In this document: positions 17,670 through 26,319 of the stretch, one piece after another
Layout of the letters: every line of letters begins with the position of its first letter
Position numbering within the stretch: position 1 is the first letter of the stretch
Assembly: GCF_006874585.1 (NCBI RefSeq)
Contig: NZ_CP029761.1
Location: forward strand, 2,243,001 to 2,307,000
Direction: 5' to 3'
Length of the DNA stretch: 64,000 bases
From: Sphingomonas sp. IC081
GTDB lineage: Bacteria; Pseudomonadota; Alphaproteobacteria; Sphingomonadales; Sphingomonadaceae
Notes under the pieces: model-generated
Told to the model about the DNA's origin: nothing
Database searches by the model: none
The model's input: only the letters and a program-made list of their open reading frames with translations
Made by a program: the position numbers and the translations under genes

Positions 17670-18874
17670 AGGCCCGCCTTCGTCAGCGCCTGATCGAGAT
17701 CGGCGATCAGGTCCTCGGGATCTTCCAGCCCGACGTTGATGCGCAGCATGCCTTCGCCGATGCCCATCGCCTCGCGCCCTTCCGGCCCCATGTTGTGGTG
17801 GGTCGAGGACGCGGGGTGGCACATCAGCGAACGCGAGTCGCCGATGTTGTTGGAGATGTCGATCAGTTCCAGCGCGTCGAGCAGCGCATGCGCCTGCGCG
17901 CGGCCGCCGTCGAGCACGAAGGAGAAGATCGGCCCGCAGGCGTCCATCTGCTTCATCGCCAGCGCCTGGCGCGGATGGCTGTCGAGCCAGGGGTGCAGGA
18001 TCCTGGGCACGCGGCCGGCCACGAACTCACCCACCTTGAGCGCGTTCTCGCTCTGGCGCTTGGCACGAAGGTCCAGCGTCTCCAGCCCCTTGAGCACCAC
18101 CCAGGCGTTGAACGGCGAAAGGTTCGGGCCGGTGTTGCGCTGGAACGGCAGCAGCTTGTCGTTGATGAATTCCTCGCTGCCGCACACGGCGCCGGCCAGC
18201 ACGCGGCCCTGCCCGTCCATCAGCTTGGTGGCGGAATAGGCCACCACGTCGATGCCGAATTCGAGCGGGCGCTGCAGCGCCGGGCTGCAGAAGGCATTGT
18301 CGACCACGGTGGTGATGCCGTGGGCCCTGGCGATCTCGGCGATGCCGGCGAGGTCGGCGATGTCCATCGTCGGGTTCGCCGGGGTCTCGAAGAAGAACAC
18401 CTTGGTGTTGGGACGGATCGCCGCTTCCCACGCCGACAGGTCGGTGGCGTCGACCACCGTCACGTCGACACCGAAGCGCGGCAGCAGGCTGTCGCCCAGC
18501 CAGCGGCACGAACCGAAGGCGGCGCGCGCGGAAACCATGTGGTCGCCCGCCGAAAGCTGGCAGAGCAGCGCGGCGGTCATCGCCGCCATGCCCGACGCCT
18601 GCGTGCGGCACGCCTCGGCGCCTTCGAGCAGGGCGATGCGCTCCTCGAGCATCTGCACGGTCGGGTTCTGGAGACGCGAATAGGTCATGCCGTCGTCCTC
18701 GCCCATGAAGCGGGCGGCAACGGTGGCGGCATCGTCATAGGTGAAGCCCGAGGTGAGGAACAGCGCCTCGCTGGTCTCCCCCATTTCCGAGCGCCAGGTG
18801 CCACCGCGGATTGCGCGGGTGGCGGGACGCCAGTTGCGGGTCTTGGTGCGGTCCTGTCCGGTCGTGCGTTTCAT
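17666..18874 (-). CDS. metZ: O-succinylhomoserine sulfhydrylase
   Basis: A 402-residue PLP enzyme of the Cys/Met metabolism family. Motifs: YSRLQNPTVQMLEERIALLEGAE, TQASGMAAMTAAL, the ETPANPTMDI strand, VVDNAFCSPALQRPLEFGIDVVAYSATKLMDGQGR with the Schiff-base lysine, and the C-terminal SLMCHPASSTHHNMG. It joins O-succinylhomoserine with sulfide to give homocysteine in direct-sulfhydrylation methionine synthesis. The start MKRTTGQDRTKTRNWRPATRAIRGGTWRSEMGETSEALF is standard for MetZ. Its stop overlaps the presumed start of the sensor kinase, an unusual pairing for a methionine gene. Confidence 0.95.
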   Translation of the reverse strand: MKRTTGQDRTKTRNWRPATRAIRGGTWRSEMGETSEALFLTSGFTYDDAATVAARFMGEDDGMTYSRLQNPTVQMLEERIALLEGAEACRTQASGMAAMTAALLCQLSAGDHMVSARAAFGSCRWLGDSLLPRFGVDVTVVDATDLSAWEAAIRPNTKVFFFETPANPTMDIADLAGIAEIARAHGITTVVDNAFCSPALQRPLEFGIDVVAYSATKLMDGQGRVLAGAVCGSEEFINDKLLPFQRNTGPNLSPFNAWVVLKGLETLDLRAKRQSENALKVGEFVAGRVPRILHPWLDSHPRQALAMKQMDACGPIFSFVLDGGRAQAHALLDALELIDISNNIGDSRSLMCHPASSTHHNMGPEGREAMGIGEGMLRINVGLEDPEDLIADLDQALTKAGL

Positions 18875-19006
18875 GGCCCAAGCCTCTAGGATCGCGCGGA
18901 CGCCGATGCAAGCGCCCGTGCTGACCCCAGGTGCCGTTCTGCCATGGCTAGGGGCGGTTCAACCACCGCTTGCAGTCGCCCCATATCCTCCGTATTCCGC
19001 GCCCAA

Positions 19007-20293
19007 ATGCAGCCGATCGCTTCCCGCAACAATCGTGACCCGCTCGGCTGGTGCCTTGTCGTCACCGCGCTTTTCTTCGCCCTTGCGCTGTGGCGGATCT
19101 CCACGCCCAGCGCCTATTACTTCGACGAGGTCCACTACGTTCCGGCCTCGCTGAAGATGCTGAAGCTGATCCCGACGAATCGCGAGCACCCGCTGTTCGG
19201 CAAGGAAGTGATCGCCGCCTTCATCCACTTCCTCGGCGACCGCCCGCTGGCATGGCGCCTTGGACCGCTGCTGCTGGGCACGGCGGGCCTCTTCGCATTC
19301 GGCCGCCTGGTCTGGCACGCCTCACACCGGCGCCGCGCGACGATCACCGCGATCGTGCTGCTGGCGACCAACTTCATGTGGTTCGTGCAGAGCCGCATCG
19401 CCATGCTCGACATGATCGAGGCGGGGCTCTGCATGATCGCGCTGTGGCAGTTCGCGGCGGCGCTGGGCACCAGGACCACCGGTGCGGCGCGGCTGCGCCT
19501 TGCCGCCGCTGCCATCGCCATGGGCCTCTCGCTCGGCGCCAAGTGGAGCAGCGCCCCGGCGCTCGTCATGCCGGGCCTGTGCTTTTTTGTGCTGCGCGTC
19601 AAGGAAACCGGCTGGAAGTTCGTCGGCAAGCGCGGCGCGGGCCCGATCCCGGGCGTCTCGCTGCTCGAAGCGGTGTTCTGGCTCGGCCTGCTGCCGCTCG
19701 CGGTCTACTGGGCGACTTATGCGCCGGCGATGTTCTACGCCCGCCTGACGCTTTCGCCCTACGACTTCATCGGCCAGCACGAACTGATGGTGCGCCTGCA
19801 GGACAGCGTGAAGAAACCGCACCCCTACCGCAGCTTCTGGTACCAGTGGGCGGCCGACTGGCGGGTGATCTGGTACCTGTTCAAGACCATCGACGGCGCC
19901 CACCGCGGCATCGTGATGCTGGGCAATCCCGTCTCGATGCTGGCGGGCCTCGCGGCGTTCTTCTGGGGCCTGTGGGCCGCGCTGTTCCGCCGCCGGGGCG
20001 ACATCGCCGCGTTTTGTCTGCTCTATGCCGCCACGCTGATGATCTGGGCGGTGAACGGCAAGCCGGTGCAGTTCTATTACCACTACCTGCTGCCGGGCGC
20101 CTTCCTGATGGCCCTGCTGGCCTTCGCGCTCGACGCGCTGTGGCAGCGCAAGGACCGCTGGCGCAAGCTGGGAACACTATCGATGGCGGCCTCGCTCGGC
20201 ATGTTCGTGCTGTTCTTCCCGATCATCTCGGGCCTGCCGCTGCCGAGCGACGAGACCTACAATTTCTGGATGTGGCTGCCGAGCTGGCGCTGA
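19007..20293 (+). CDS. PMT-like glycosyltransferase (lipid-carrier dependent)
   Basis: A 428-residue GT-C fold membrane enzyme. After the start MQPIASRNNRDPLGWCLVVTALFF comes the loop YYFDEVHYVPASLKML, where the acidic D-E pair is the catalytic motif of the PMT/ArnT class, followed by EHPLFGKEVIAAFIHFLGDRP and about ten membrane spans. It should move a sugar from a polyprenyl-phosphate donor onto protein or lipid on the periplasmic face. An in-frame start 63 bases upstream gives a non-homologous arginine-rich extension; no clear ribosome site precedes the chosen ATG. The nearby Dpm-like gene at 20633 could supply the polyprenyl-phosphate sugar donor, a tempting functional pair on opposite strands. 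Confidence 0.88.
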   Translation: MQPIASRNNRDPLGWCLVVTALFFALALWRISTPSAYYFDEVHYVPASLKMLKLIPTNREHPLFGKEVIAAFIHFLGDRPLAWRLGPLLLGTAGLFAFGRLVWHASHRRRATITAIVLLATNFMWFVQSRIAMLDMIEAGLCMIALWQFAAALGTRTTGAARLRLAAAAIAMGLSLGAKWSSAPALVMPGLCFFVLRVKETGWKFVGKRGAGPIPGVSLLEAVFWLGLLPLAVYWATYAPAMFYARLTLSPYDFIGQHELMVRLQDSVKKPHPYRSFWYQWAADWRVIWYLFKTIDGAHRGIVMLGNPVSMLAGLAAFFWGLWAALFRRRGDIAAFCLLYAATLMIWAVNGKPVQFYYHYLLPGAFLMALLAFALDALWQRKDRWRKLGTLSMAASLGMFVLFFPIISGLPLPSDETYNFWMWLPSWR

Positions 20294-20296
20294 CGT

Positions 20297-20470
20297 TCAG
20301 GCGACGATGCAGTGCTGCCCGTTCCCCCGGGCAAGCATCGCCTTCCAGCCCGGCAGTGTCACTGCCACGCGGTATTCCGCCTGCATGTCGGGCGTCAGCA
20401 CCTCGACCGCACCGAACGCCCGCCGCGCTTGCCGCGCTTGCCGCGCCGCTATCAGCTGCGGATCGGGCAC
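20297..20470 (-). CDS. small hypothetical protein, 57 residues
   Basis: A GTG-initiated frame, too short for a standard ORF list, fills most of the gap between the two glycosyltransferase genes. The product begins with VPDPQLIAARQARQARR, has a central AVEVLTPDMQAEYRVAV strand-like part and ends MLARGNGQHCIVA. Nearly every third codon position is G or C, which is unlike random intergenic DNA in this window. A GGGAGAGGACC purine run lies about 14 bases before the GTG, a loose spacing. It could be a real small protein or the eroded end of a longer gene. No family recognised. Confidence 0.45.
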   Translation of the reverse strand: MPDPQLIAARQARQARRAFGAVEVLTPDMQAEYRVAVTLPGWKAMLARGNGQHCIVA

Positions 20471-20556
20471 ATCGATCTATGATGGTCCTCTCCCATCCGC
20501 TTTGCGAAAACGGGAGAAACACCGAACTGCCTGTCGATCAGGAGCCCTGAAACGAC

Positions 20557-20585
20557 AAACGCGCGCCGACGGACGGCGCGCGTTT
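20557..20585 (-). terminator. strong hairpin after the Dpm/GtrA gene
   Basis: AAACGCGCGCC-N7-GGCGCGCGTTT, an 11-base-pair perfect stem about 48 bases downstream of the minus-strand glycosyltransferase stop, ending in GTTTG. Likely intrinsic terminator. Confidence 0.75.
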
Positions 20586-20632
20586 GCGAAACGAGATCAG
20601 AGGAACCGGCCGAAAACGGCCAGTTCCGGGTC

Positions 20633-21817
20633 TCAGTACTTGCCCCAGACGAACTTGTTCGACAGCGCGAAGTTCCAGACCGAAGCCAGCACGATGCCGA
20701 TGATCGCCGCCGCATAGTCATGGAAACCGATGCGGACGAGCGCCGTAGATGCGCCGATATTGGCGATCATGCCGAACGCACAGGTCAGCGCGAACTGCGC
20801 CCAGCCGCGCACCAGCGGGCCGAAGCCGCGCAGACGCTTGTCGGCATAGGTCAGTTCGTTGTTCAGCACGAAGTTGAACGTCATCGCGACGATGGCCGCA
20901 ATCGTCTGACCGGTGATGAAGGCCGCTTCCTTGGGATAGTGGCTCATCGCGAAGTCCGCGCCGAACAGGTGCAGGACCAGCGCCAGCACCGTCATGTGCA
21001 GCACTGCGCCCAGGCCGCCGACCGTGCCGAACAGCGCGAAGCGGGTGGGGATGAAGCGGCCGAGCCACTTGTCGTAAAGACCAACGAGGAATTCGAACAC
21101 GACCGTCCTGTCCAGCTTGCTCTCGCCTTCCGCGCGCGCGGCGAAGTTCAGGGGAAACTCCTTGACCCGCAGCGGCGTGTCCACCGTGGCGAGAATGTCG
21201 AGCAGGATCTTGAAACCCACGCCCGAGAGCCGATGCGCGTCGGCCCGGAGTGTCTTGGTCTGCAGCATGAAGAAGCCGCTCATCGGGTCGGTGAGATCGA
21301 CGCCGGTAACCTTGTTGGCGATCCTGTTGGCAAAGCCGGACGCCTTGACGCGGTCGGGACGGCCCCAGGCCTCGGTGCTGGCGCCTTCTGCAAAGCGCGA
21401 GGCATAGGCGAGGTCATACTCGCCCGAGGTGATCGCCTTCAGCATCAGCGGCAGCAGTTCGGGATCGTGCTGGTGGTCGGCGTCCATCACCGCAACCACC
21501 GGCGCGGCCGTGGAGCACATGCCCTCGATCGCGGCGCTGGCAAGGCCCCGGCGGCCGATGCGCTGGATGCAGCGCACGCGCGGATCGCGCAGCGAGAGGC
21601 TGCGCGCCTCGTCCGAGGTGCCGTCCGGGCTGTTGTCGTCGACGAAGATCGCCTCCCACGAAACGCCCTTGAGCGCCTTGTCGAGCCGGTCGATCATCGT
21701 CGCGAGGTTCTTGCGCTCGTTGTAGGTCGGCAGGACGACGGCCAGCTCAAGCGGCTTGGATGCCTGCGCTGCGGCGACGTCTGCGGCCTCTGCAAGATCG
21801 GTAGGGGTAATGGTCAT
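20633..21817 (-). CDS. Dpm1-like GT2 glycosyltransferase fused to GtrA membrane domain
   Basis: A 394-residue fusion. Residues about 25-255 are a GT2 polyprenyl-phosphate glycosyltransferase: LAVVLPTYNERKNLATMIDRL, IFVDDNSPDGTSDEAR, VVAVMDADHQHDPELL (the DxD metal site), and DPMSGFFMLQTKTL. Residues about 265-394 form a four-helix GtrA domain (RFALFGTVGGLGAVLHM ... WNFALSNKFVWGKY), a flippase-like module for lipid-linked sugars. The combination makes and flips a polyprenyl-phosphate sugar. The ATG at 21817 is followed by MTITPTDLAEAADV; the longer frame is a shadow of leuB. Partner acceptor enzyme may be the GT-C protein at 19007. Confidence 0.92.
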   Translation of the reverse strand: MTITPTDLAEAADVAAAQASKPLELAVVLPTYNERKNLATMIDRLDKALKGVSWEAIFVDDNSPDGTSDEARSLSLRDPRVRCIQRIGRRGLASAAIEGMCSTAAPVVAVMDADHQHDPELLPLMLKAITSGEYDLAYASRFAEGASTEAWGRPDRVKASGFANRIANKVTGVDLTDPMSGFFMLQTKTLRADAHRLSGVGFKILLDILATVDTPLRVKEFPLNFAARAEGESKLDRTVVFEFLVGLYDKWLGRFIPTRFALFGTVGGLGAVLHMTVLALVLHLFGADFAMSHYPKEAAFITGQTIAAIVAMTFNFVLNNELTYADKRLRGFGPLVRGWAQFALTCAFGMIANIGASTALVRIGFHDYAAAIIGIVLASVWNFALSNKFVWGKY

Positions 21818-21875
21818 GCGCCCTGTTTTACGTGGTAAACCTGAAGAAACCTTAGTCGCGGTCAAAGACGCCTGA

Positions 21876-22919
21876 TTACAGACGGGCCAGCACGGCGCCA
21901 CCGATCTCGCGGGTGCCTGCGCTGCCGCCCAGATCGCCGCCCTTGATGCCGTCGGCCAGCGTCTTGGCCACCGCTGCCTCGATCCGCACCGCCTCGGCCT
22001 CGAGGCCGAGCGAGTGGCGCAGCAGCATGGCTGCAGACAGGATCGTCGCCATCGGATTGGCAAGCCCCTTGCCGGCGATATCCGGCGCCGAACCGTGGAT
22101 CGGCTCATAAAGGCCATAGGAGCCTTCGGCAAGGCTGGCCGAAGCGAGCAGGCCGATCGAGCCCACGCACATCGAGGCCTGATCGGAAAGAATGTCACCG
22201 AACAGGTTGCCGGTGACGATCACGTCGAACTGGCCGGGGTTCTTCACCAGCTGCATCGCCGCGTTGTCGACGTACATGTGGCTGAGTTCGACCTCGGGAT
22301 ATTCCTTGGCCACCTCGATCACCACATCGCGCCAGAGCTGCGAGGTTTCGAGGACATTGGCCTTGTCCACCGAGCAGAGCTTCTTCGAACGCGTCATCGC
22401 GGCCTGGAAACCGGCGTGGGCGATGCGGCGCACTTCGTCCTCGGCGTAGGACATCATGTCCCAGCCCTGACGGCGGCCGTCTTCCAGCGTGCGGATGCCC
22501 TTCTCGCCGAAGTACACGTCGCCGTTCAGCTCGCGCACGATCAGCAGGTCGATCTTCGAGGCGACTTCCTCGCGCAGCGTGGTCAGGTCTTCCAGACCGG
22601 GGAACACGCGCGCCGGGCGCAAGTTGGCAAAGAGGCCCAGTTCCTTGCGCAGGCCGAGAATGGCCTGTTCGGGACGCAGGTGGCGTTCGAGATGGTCGCA
22701 CGAGAAATCGCCCACCGCGCCGAACAGGATCGCATCGGCCGAGCGCGCGATCTCCAGCGTTTCGGCGGGCAGCGGGTGGCCGTGCTTGCGATAGGCAACA
22801 CCGCCGACATCACCCTCGACCAGTTCGAGACCGGGAAGTTCAAGCGCCTGAAGCACACGCACTGCCTGCTCGGTGACCTCGGGACCGATCCCGTCTCCTG
22901 CAAATACCGCGATGCGCAT
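21876..22919 (-). CDS. leuB: 3-isopropylmalate dehydrogenase
   Basis: A 347-residue NAD-dependent decarboxylating dehydrogenase of leucine synthesis, oxidising 3-isopropylmalate to 2-ketoisocaproate. Signatures: [44 protein letters not shown] (substrate Arg residues), [27 protein letters not shown] (catalytic Lys), [36 protein letters not shown] (metal Asp residues) and [19 protein letters not shown]. Length is normal. It is 20 bases upstream of recO on the same strand; co-transcription with recO is likely though unrelated in function. Confidence 0.96.
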   Translation of the reverse strand: MRIAVFAGDGIGPEVTEQAVRVLQALELPGLELVEGDVGGVAYRKHGHPLPAETLEIARSADAILFGAVGDFSCDHLERHLRPEQAILGLRKELGLFANLRPARVFPGLEDLTTLREEVASKIDLLIVRELNGDVYFGEKGIRTLEDGRRQGWDMMSYAEDEVRRIAHAGFQAAMTRSKKLCSVDKANVLETSQLWRDVVIEVAKEYPEVELSHMYVDNAAMQLVKNPGQFDVIVTGNLFGDILSDQASMCVGSIGLLASASLAEGSYGLYEPIHGSAPDIAGKGLANPMATILSAAMLLRHSLGLEAEAVRIEAAVAKTLADGIKGGDLGGSAGTREIGGAVLARL

Positions 22920-22939
22920 GTACGTTCTCCGCTTGGACT

Positions 22940-23545
22940 TTAACCGTGAATTCGTGCCAGCCGCTCGCGCAGCAGGACGCGCGCCCCCATAACGTCTCCG
23001 CGGCGTTCGGCAAGCGGATAGCGCGCAAGCTCCGGGCCGAGCCGGTCGAAAGTGGCAAGGATCGCGCCCCAGTCGTCGTCTGCCGGACGGCCCACCGGCA
23101 CCCCGTATCCCAGTTCCCGCAGCAGCAGGACTTCGAAGGAAAGCAGCGGCATGACCCAGCCCCGCGCCGAGGGCGCGGCGCAGATCGCATCAAGCACGGC
23201 GGCCAGTGCCTGGTAAAGCGCGGGAAACGGTTGCCGCTCGGGAAGCGCCGCTGCGGCGAGCGCGGTCACCCAGGCGATTCCCGCCGAAGGCAGCGGCTCG
23301 CTGAGCCAGGGGCCGCGGGATTCGACCAGTTCGATCCGCGCGAAAGGCAACTGCCCCTCACGTTTCGACCGCAAGTCGGCTTCGACAAGATTGCCCGGGA
23401 TCAGGACCGGACGGAGCTGCCGCCCGCGCCCGCCGGCGACATAGGCACCGACAAGGCCGCCCTCTTCGGTCAGCAGCCGGGCTATGGCCGCGGTTTCGCC
23501 GTGAGGACGGGTGGAACAGACGATGGCAGGCGCGCGCAACTGCAT
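22940..23545 (-). CDS. recO: DNA repair protein RecO
   Basis: A 201-residue RecO, shorter than the 240 of E. coli as is usual in sphingomonads. The N-terminal OB fold reads [42 protein letters not shown] and the helical part [15 protein letters not shown]. The four zinc-finger cysteines of many RecO proteins are absent. RecO loads RecA onto SSB-coated single strands with RecR in gap repair. It lies 20 bases after the leuB start region on the same strand and 80 bases from ubiK. Confidence 0.93.
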   Translation of the reverse strand: MQLRAPAIVCSTRPHGETAAIARLLTEEGGLVGAYVAGGRGRQLRPVLIPGNLVEADLRSKREGQLPFARIELVESRGPWLSEPLPSAGIAWVTALAAAALPERQPFPALYQALAAVLDAICAAPSARGWVMPLLSFEVLLLRELGYGVPVGRPADDDWGAILATFDRLGPELARYPLAERRGDVMGARVLLRERLARIHG

Positions 23546-23625
23546 GGCTGCGGCTTGTGAGGGTTCAGAGGACGTGAAGCAAGGTGAAGAGAGGCAGGCT
23601 CGTCAAAGTCTGCCCCTGCCGGCAA

Positions 23626-23874
23626 TCACTCGCCGGACTTGCCTTCAAGCTTGGCGATACGGGCCTTGAGATCCTCGATCTCGCCGCGCGCGGTCGCCGC
23701 CATTTCCTTCACCGCCTCGAATTCCTCGCGGCTGACGAAGTCCATGTCGCCCAGGAATTCACGGAAACGCTCGCGCGCATTGTCGCGCGCTTCGCGGCCG
23801 ACACCGGCCAGCGTGCCGGCAGCGCCGTTCATCATCTTCACGAAATCGGCGACGAAGGGGTTTTCGCTTTGCAT
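23626..23874 (-). CDS. ubiK: UbiK-type accessory factor (BMFP/YqiC family)
   Basis: An 82-residue small coiled-coil protein: MQSENPFVADFVKMMNGAAGTLAGVGREARDNARERFREFLGDMDFVSREEFEAVKEMA, then a heptad helix GEIEDLKARIAKLEGKSGE. This is the BMFP/YqiC fold; UbiK binds UbiJ and lipid and aids ubiquinone synthesis in aerobic proteobacteria, and homologues were also described as membrane fusogenic proteins. The amphipathic N-terminal helix and C-terminal trimeric coil are both visible. It is upstream of recO on the same strand; an IS5-like MITE is inserted 51 bases before its start, which may alter its promoter. Confidence 0.88.
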   Translation of the reverse strand: MQSENPFVADFVKMMNGAAGTLAGVGREARDNARERFREFLGDMDFVSREEFEAVKEMAATARGEIEDLKARIAKLEGKSGE

Positions 23875-23925
23875 GGGGGCTATTTGGTCCTTTGCGGCCC
23901 CGCACGCAAGAGGGTGCAGAGCTAG

Positions 23926-24187
23926 GTCGTAAACTCATGAACGCCGCCATCGAGGCGCCCAAATGGCGAACAGCTCGGGCCGAAGGTGCCGCCGGGCGGG
24001 CTGGTTGCCCGTCCAAGGCAGCTTCGGTTCGAGATGGAAGCCATTTGGGCGTCCCTACGGGATTTGACCAAAATGGCCCAGCGCTGCGTCAGGAAGTCTT
24101 GAAATATCGACATATTCCAGCGCCTTCCCTCCTGCCGCTGAGCCATTTTGCCTCAAACCTCGATGGTGCCGTTCATGAGTTTACGGC
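23926..24187. mobile_element. 262-bp IS5-like MITE with CTAG target duplication
   Basis: The element is bounded by imperfect terminal inverted repeats of about 30 bases; the outer 18 read GTCGTAAACTCATGAACG on the left and, inverted, GCCGTAAACTCATGAACG on the right, with ATCGAGG shared further in. CTAG flanks both ends (23922-23925 and 24188-24191), the YTAR 4-bp duplication typical of the IS5 group. It has no transposase; the frames inside are chance ORFs. An inner pair of short repeats (CCCAAATGGCG and CCATTTGGGCG) is also present. The right duplicate supplies the tspO stop codon. Family assignment rests on duplication size and memory of IS5-type ends. Confidence 0.85.
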
Positions 24188-24742
24188 CTAGATTTCGAAC
24201 CGCTCCACCGCCCGCGGGCCTTCCGCGCCGTCCATGTCCGGATTGAGCTGGAGGAACGCGAAGTTCAGGTAGCTCGCAAAGCAGATCCACGCGAGATAAG
24301 GCGCCAGCAGCAAGGCCGCGACCGGGCGGACGCGGGCGAACAGCAGGATGGTGATGATCACTGCCGTCACCATCAGACCCAGAACGATCAGTCCGCCGGT
24401 CATCTGGTGCATTGCGAAGAACACCGGGCTCCATGCGAGGTTGAGCACGAACTGCACGGCAAAGGCGATCACCGCCGGGCCGCGACCGCGCGCGCCGCGC
24501 GCCGCGCAGATCAACGCCAGTGCAAAGCCCATCATCACGTAAAGCAAGGTCCAGACGATCGCGAACGTGATCGGCGGCGGATAGATCCCGGGCTTGGCCA
24601 GCGCATCGAACCACGCATTGCCCGGCCCGCTTGCGGCCACCTTGCCGGACACAAAGCCCAGCAGCACGATCAAGGGCACGAGCACCAGCGACCAGCGCAG
24701 CAGACTGGCGCGCAATTGGGCAGGTGAGGCAATCGGGTTCAT
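24188..24742 (-). CDS. tspO: TspO/MBR family tryptophan-rich sensor protein
   Basis: A 184-residue five-helix membrane protein. It keeps the signature GPGNAWFDALAKPGIYPPPITFAIVWTLLYVMMGFALAL, the NLAWSPVFF segment and YLAWICFASYLNFAFLQLNP. TspO binds porphyrins and heme intermediates and modulates tetrapyrrole and stress responses in alphaproteobacteria. The TAG stop lies within the CTAG target site of the adjacent MITE, so the insertion left the protein intact but removed whatever followed. Alternative upstream start would add three residues only in another frame; the ATG at 24742 is used. Confidence 0.94.
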   Translation of the reverse strand: MNPIASPAQLRASLLRWSLVLVPLIVLLGFVSGKVAASGPGNAWFDALAKPGIYPPPITFAIVWTLLYVMMGFALALICAARGARGRGPAVIAFAVQFVLNLAWSPVFFAMHQMTGGLIVLGLMVTAVIITILLFARVRPVAALLLAPYLAWICFASYLNFAFLQLNPDMDGAEGPRAVERFEI

Positions 24743-24893
24743 TCCCAGGCAACCCCCGAATCAGGAAAAACCATCAAGTGTGGTGGTTTGTGGTACGACA
24801 AATGCCAACACGCAATGCACGGCCGCGGTAAAAGCGCCCGCCCGCGTCACTTCGAGACCATCCGCAGGCCAACCCCGGTACTAGCCCCCGGTA

Positions 24894-25670
24894 TCAGCCG
24901 CGCGAGGCCGAGACGAGGAACTCGACGTTTCCTTCCGGCCCCTTGATCGGGCTTTCGACGATGCCCTGGATGCTCCAGCCCTCGCTTTCCAGCCAGTCGC
25001 GCACTTCTGCGCAGACCCGCTCGTGCAGCGCCGGATCGCGCACGACCCCGCCCTTGCCCACTTCATTGCGCCCCACTTCGAACTGCGGCTTGATGAGCGC
25101 GACCACCCGGCACTGCGGCGCAGCAAGGCGCAGCGGCACTTCCAGAACCTTGGACAGCGCGATGAAACTGGCGTCGCACACGACCCAGCTGCACGGCCGA
25201 TCGATTTCGCCCGGCGTCAGGATGCGCGCGCTGGTCTGCTCCAGCACGGTGACGCGCGGATCCTGACGCAGCTTCCACGCCAGCTGGTTGGTGCCCGAAT
25301 CGACCGCGAAGACATGTTCGGCGCCGTGCGTCAGCAGCACATCGGTGAAACCGCCGGTGGAACTGCCGATATCCATCGCGGTCACCCCGGTGGGGTCGAG
25401 TTCGAAATGCGCGATGGCATGGGCCAGCTTGATCCCCCCGCGCGACACCCAGGGATGATCGCGCCCACGCACTTCCAGCGGGGCATCAGCCTTGATGCTC
25501 TGCCCCGGCTTGGCGATCTTGGTTTCGCCTGAAAACACCAGTCCGGCCAGCACCAGCGCCTGCGCACGCGTGCGGCTTTCCACGAGACCACGGTCGACCA
25601 GCATCTGGTCGACACGGCCCTTGGCGGGGGTTTTCTTTTCGGTGGATCGGGGCTCGGACGAGTTGGTCAT
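24894..25670 (-). CDS. tlyA: TlyA family rRNA 2'-O-methyltransferase
   Basis: A 258-residue protein with an N-terminal S4 RNA-binding domain (RVDQMLVDRGLVESRTRAQALVLAGLVF) and a Rossmann methyltransferase domain with the SAM loop MDIGSSTGGFTDVLL, VVCDASFIALSKVLEVPL and ALIKPQFEVGRNEVGKGGVVRD. TlyA methylates the ribose of specific cytidines in 16S and 23S rRNA; the name hemolysin A is historical. The ATG at 25670 gives the standard N-terminus MTNSSEPRSTEKKTPAKG; the longer frame is antisense to the lipoprotein gene. Divergent from that gene by 47 bases. Confidence 0.93.
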   Translation of the reverse strand: MTNSSEPRSTEKKTPAKGRVDQMLVDRGLVESRTRAQALVLAGLVFSGETKIAKPGQSIKADAPLEVRGRDHPWVSRGGIKLAHAIAHFELDPTGVTAMDIGSSTGGFTDVLLTHGAEHVFAVDSGTNQLAWKLRQDPRVTVLEQTSARILTPGEIDRPCSWVVCDASFIALSKVLEVPLRLAAPQCRVVALIKPQFEVGRNEVGKGGVVRDPALHERVCAEVRDWLESEGWSIQGIVESPIKGPEGNVEFLVSASRG

Positions 25671-25717
25671 GACTTTGCGCACTTGAGAAGGAGCGCGCCT
25701 CATTCCATACCGGGGCC

Positions 25718-26257
25718 ATGAAGGCAAATCCGCGCCGGCTCGCAGCCGTCCCGTCGTTCTCCCGCAAACTTGTCGCAGGCGCCCCGCTGACCGCGCTGGC
25801 CGTGCTTGCCGCCTGCGTCCCCGCCCCGCCGCAGGTGCCGCCATCCGTGCCGCGCCCGGCGCCCAGCCAGCAACCGCAACCACCTGCGCCGCCGCCCGCC
25901 AACTGGCAGGACGCCCCGCAGACCCCGGGAGACTGGCGGATGACCGCCCCCGGCGCCGCCACGTTTGCAAATGGACTCGTCACGCTGCGCTGCAACCGGC
26001 AGGCCGGCACCGTAACCCTCACCCGCACCGGCAGCGCCAGTTCGCCGGCGCTGGTGGTGCGCACTTCGGACACCGCCCGCACGCTGGCCGCATCGGCCGG
26101 CGCGACCGGCCTTTCGGTGGACATTCCGGCACGGGATTCCCTGCTTGACGCGATGGCCTTCAGCAAGGGCCGCTTCGCCCTCGAAGCGCCCGGCACCGCG
26201 ACGCTTTATGTACCGAGTTGGACCGAGGTTTCGCGCGTCGTCCAGGATTGCCGCTAA
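25718..26257 (+). CDS. putative lipoprotein with proline-rich linker
   Basis: A 179-residue exported protein. The signal peptide ends in a lipobox LAAC (Cys 33), so it should be lipid-anchored in the envelope. A proline-rich linker PAPPQVPPSVPRPAPSQQP follows, then a compact beta-rich domain (about 70-179) with two cysteines (LRCNRQAG and VVQDCR) that may pair. The domain resembles small uncharacterised sphingomonad lipoproteins; I do not recognise a named family. It is divergent from tlyA and followed by a long hairpin. Confidence 0.8.
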   Translation: MKANPRRLAAVPSFSRKLVAGAPLTALAVLAACVPAPPQVPPSVPRPAPSQQPQPPAPPPANWQDAPQTPGDWRMTAPGAATFANGLVTLRCNRQAGTVTLTRTGSASSPALVVRTSDTARTLAASAGATGLSVDIPARDSLLDAMAFSKGRFALEAPGTATLYVPSWTEVSRVVQDCR

Positions 26258-26263
26258 CGTGCA

Positions 26264-26319
26264 CTCGTGAACGGGACTCGGCGGACTCGCAAAAACGCGA
26301 TCCGGGGCCCGTTCACGAG
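26264..26319. repeat. 56-nt near-perfect hairpin after the lipoprotein gene
   Basis: Outer arms CTCGTGAACGGG (26264-26275) and CCCGTTCACGAG (26308-26319) are perfect 12-mers; inside, CGGA/TCCG and TCGC/GCGA pair around an AAAAAC loop. It starts 7 bases past the lipoprotein stop. The downstream strand has GAAAAA rather than a T tract, so it would be a poor intrinsic terminator on the plus strand and may instead protect the mRNA 3' end. Confidence 0.65.

Noticed and set aside
23922..24146. 74-aa frame inside the MITE
   Set aside because: It is made of the element's inverted ends, ends in the terminal repeat and has no coding bias or transposase motif.
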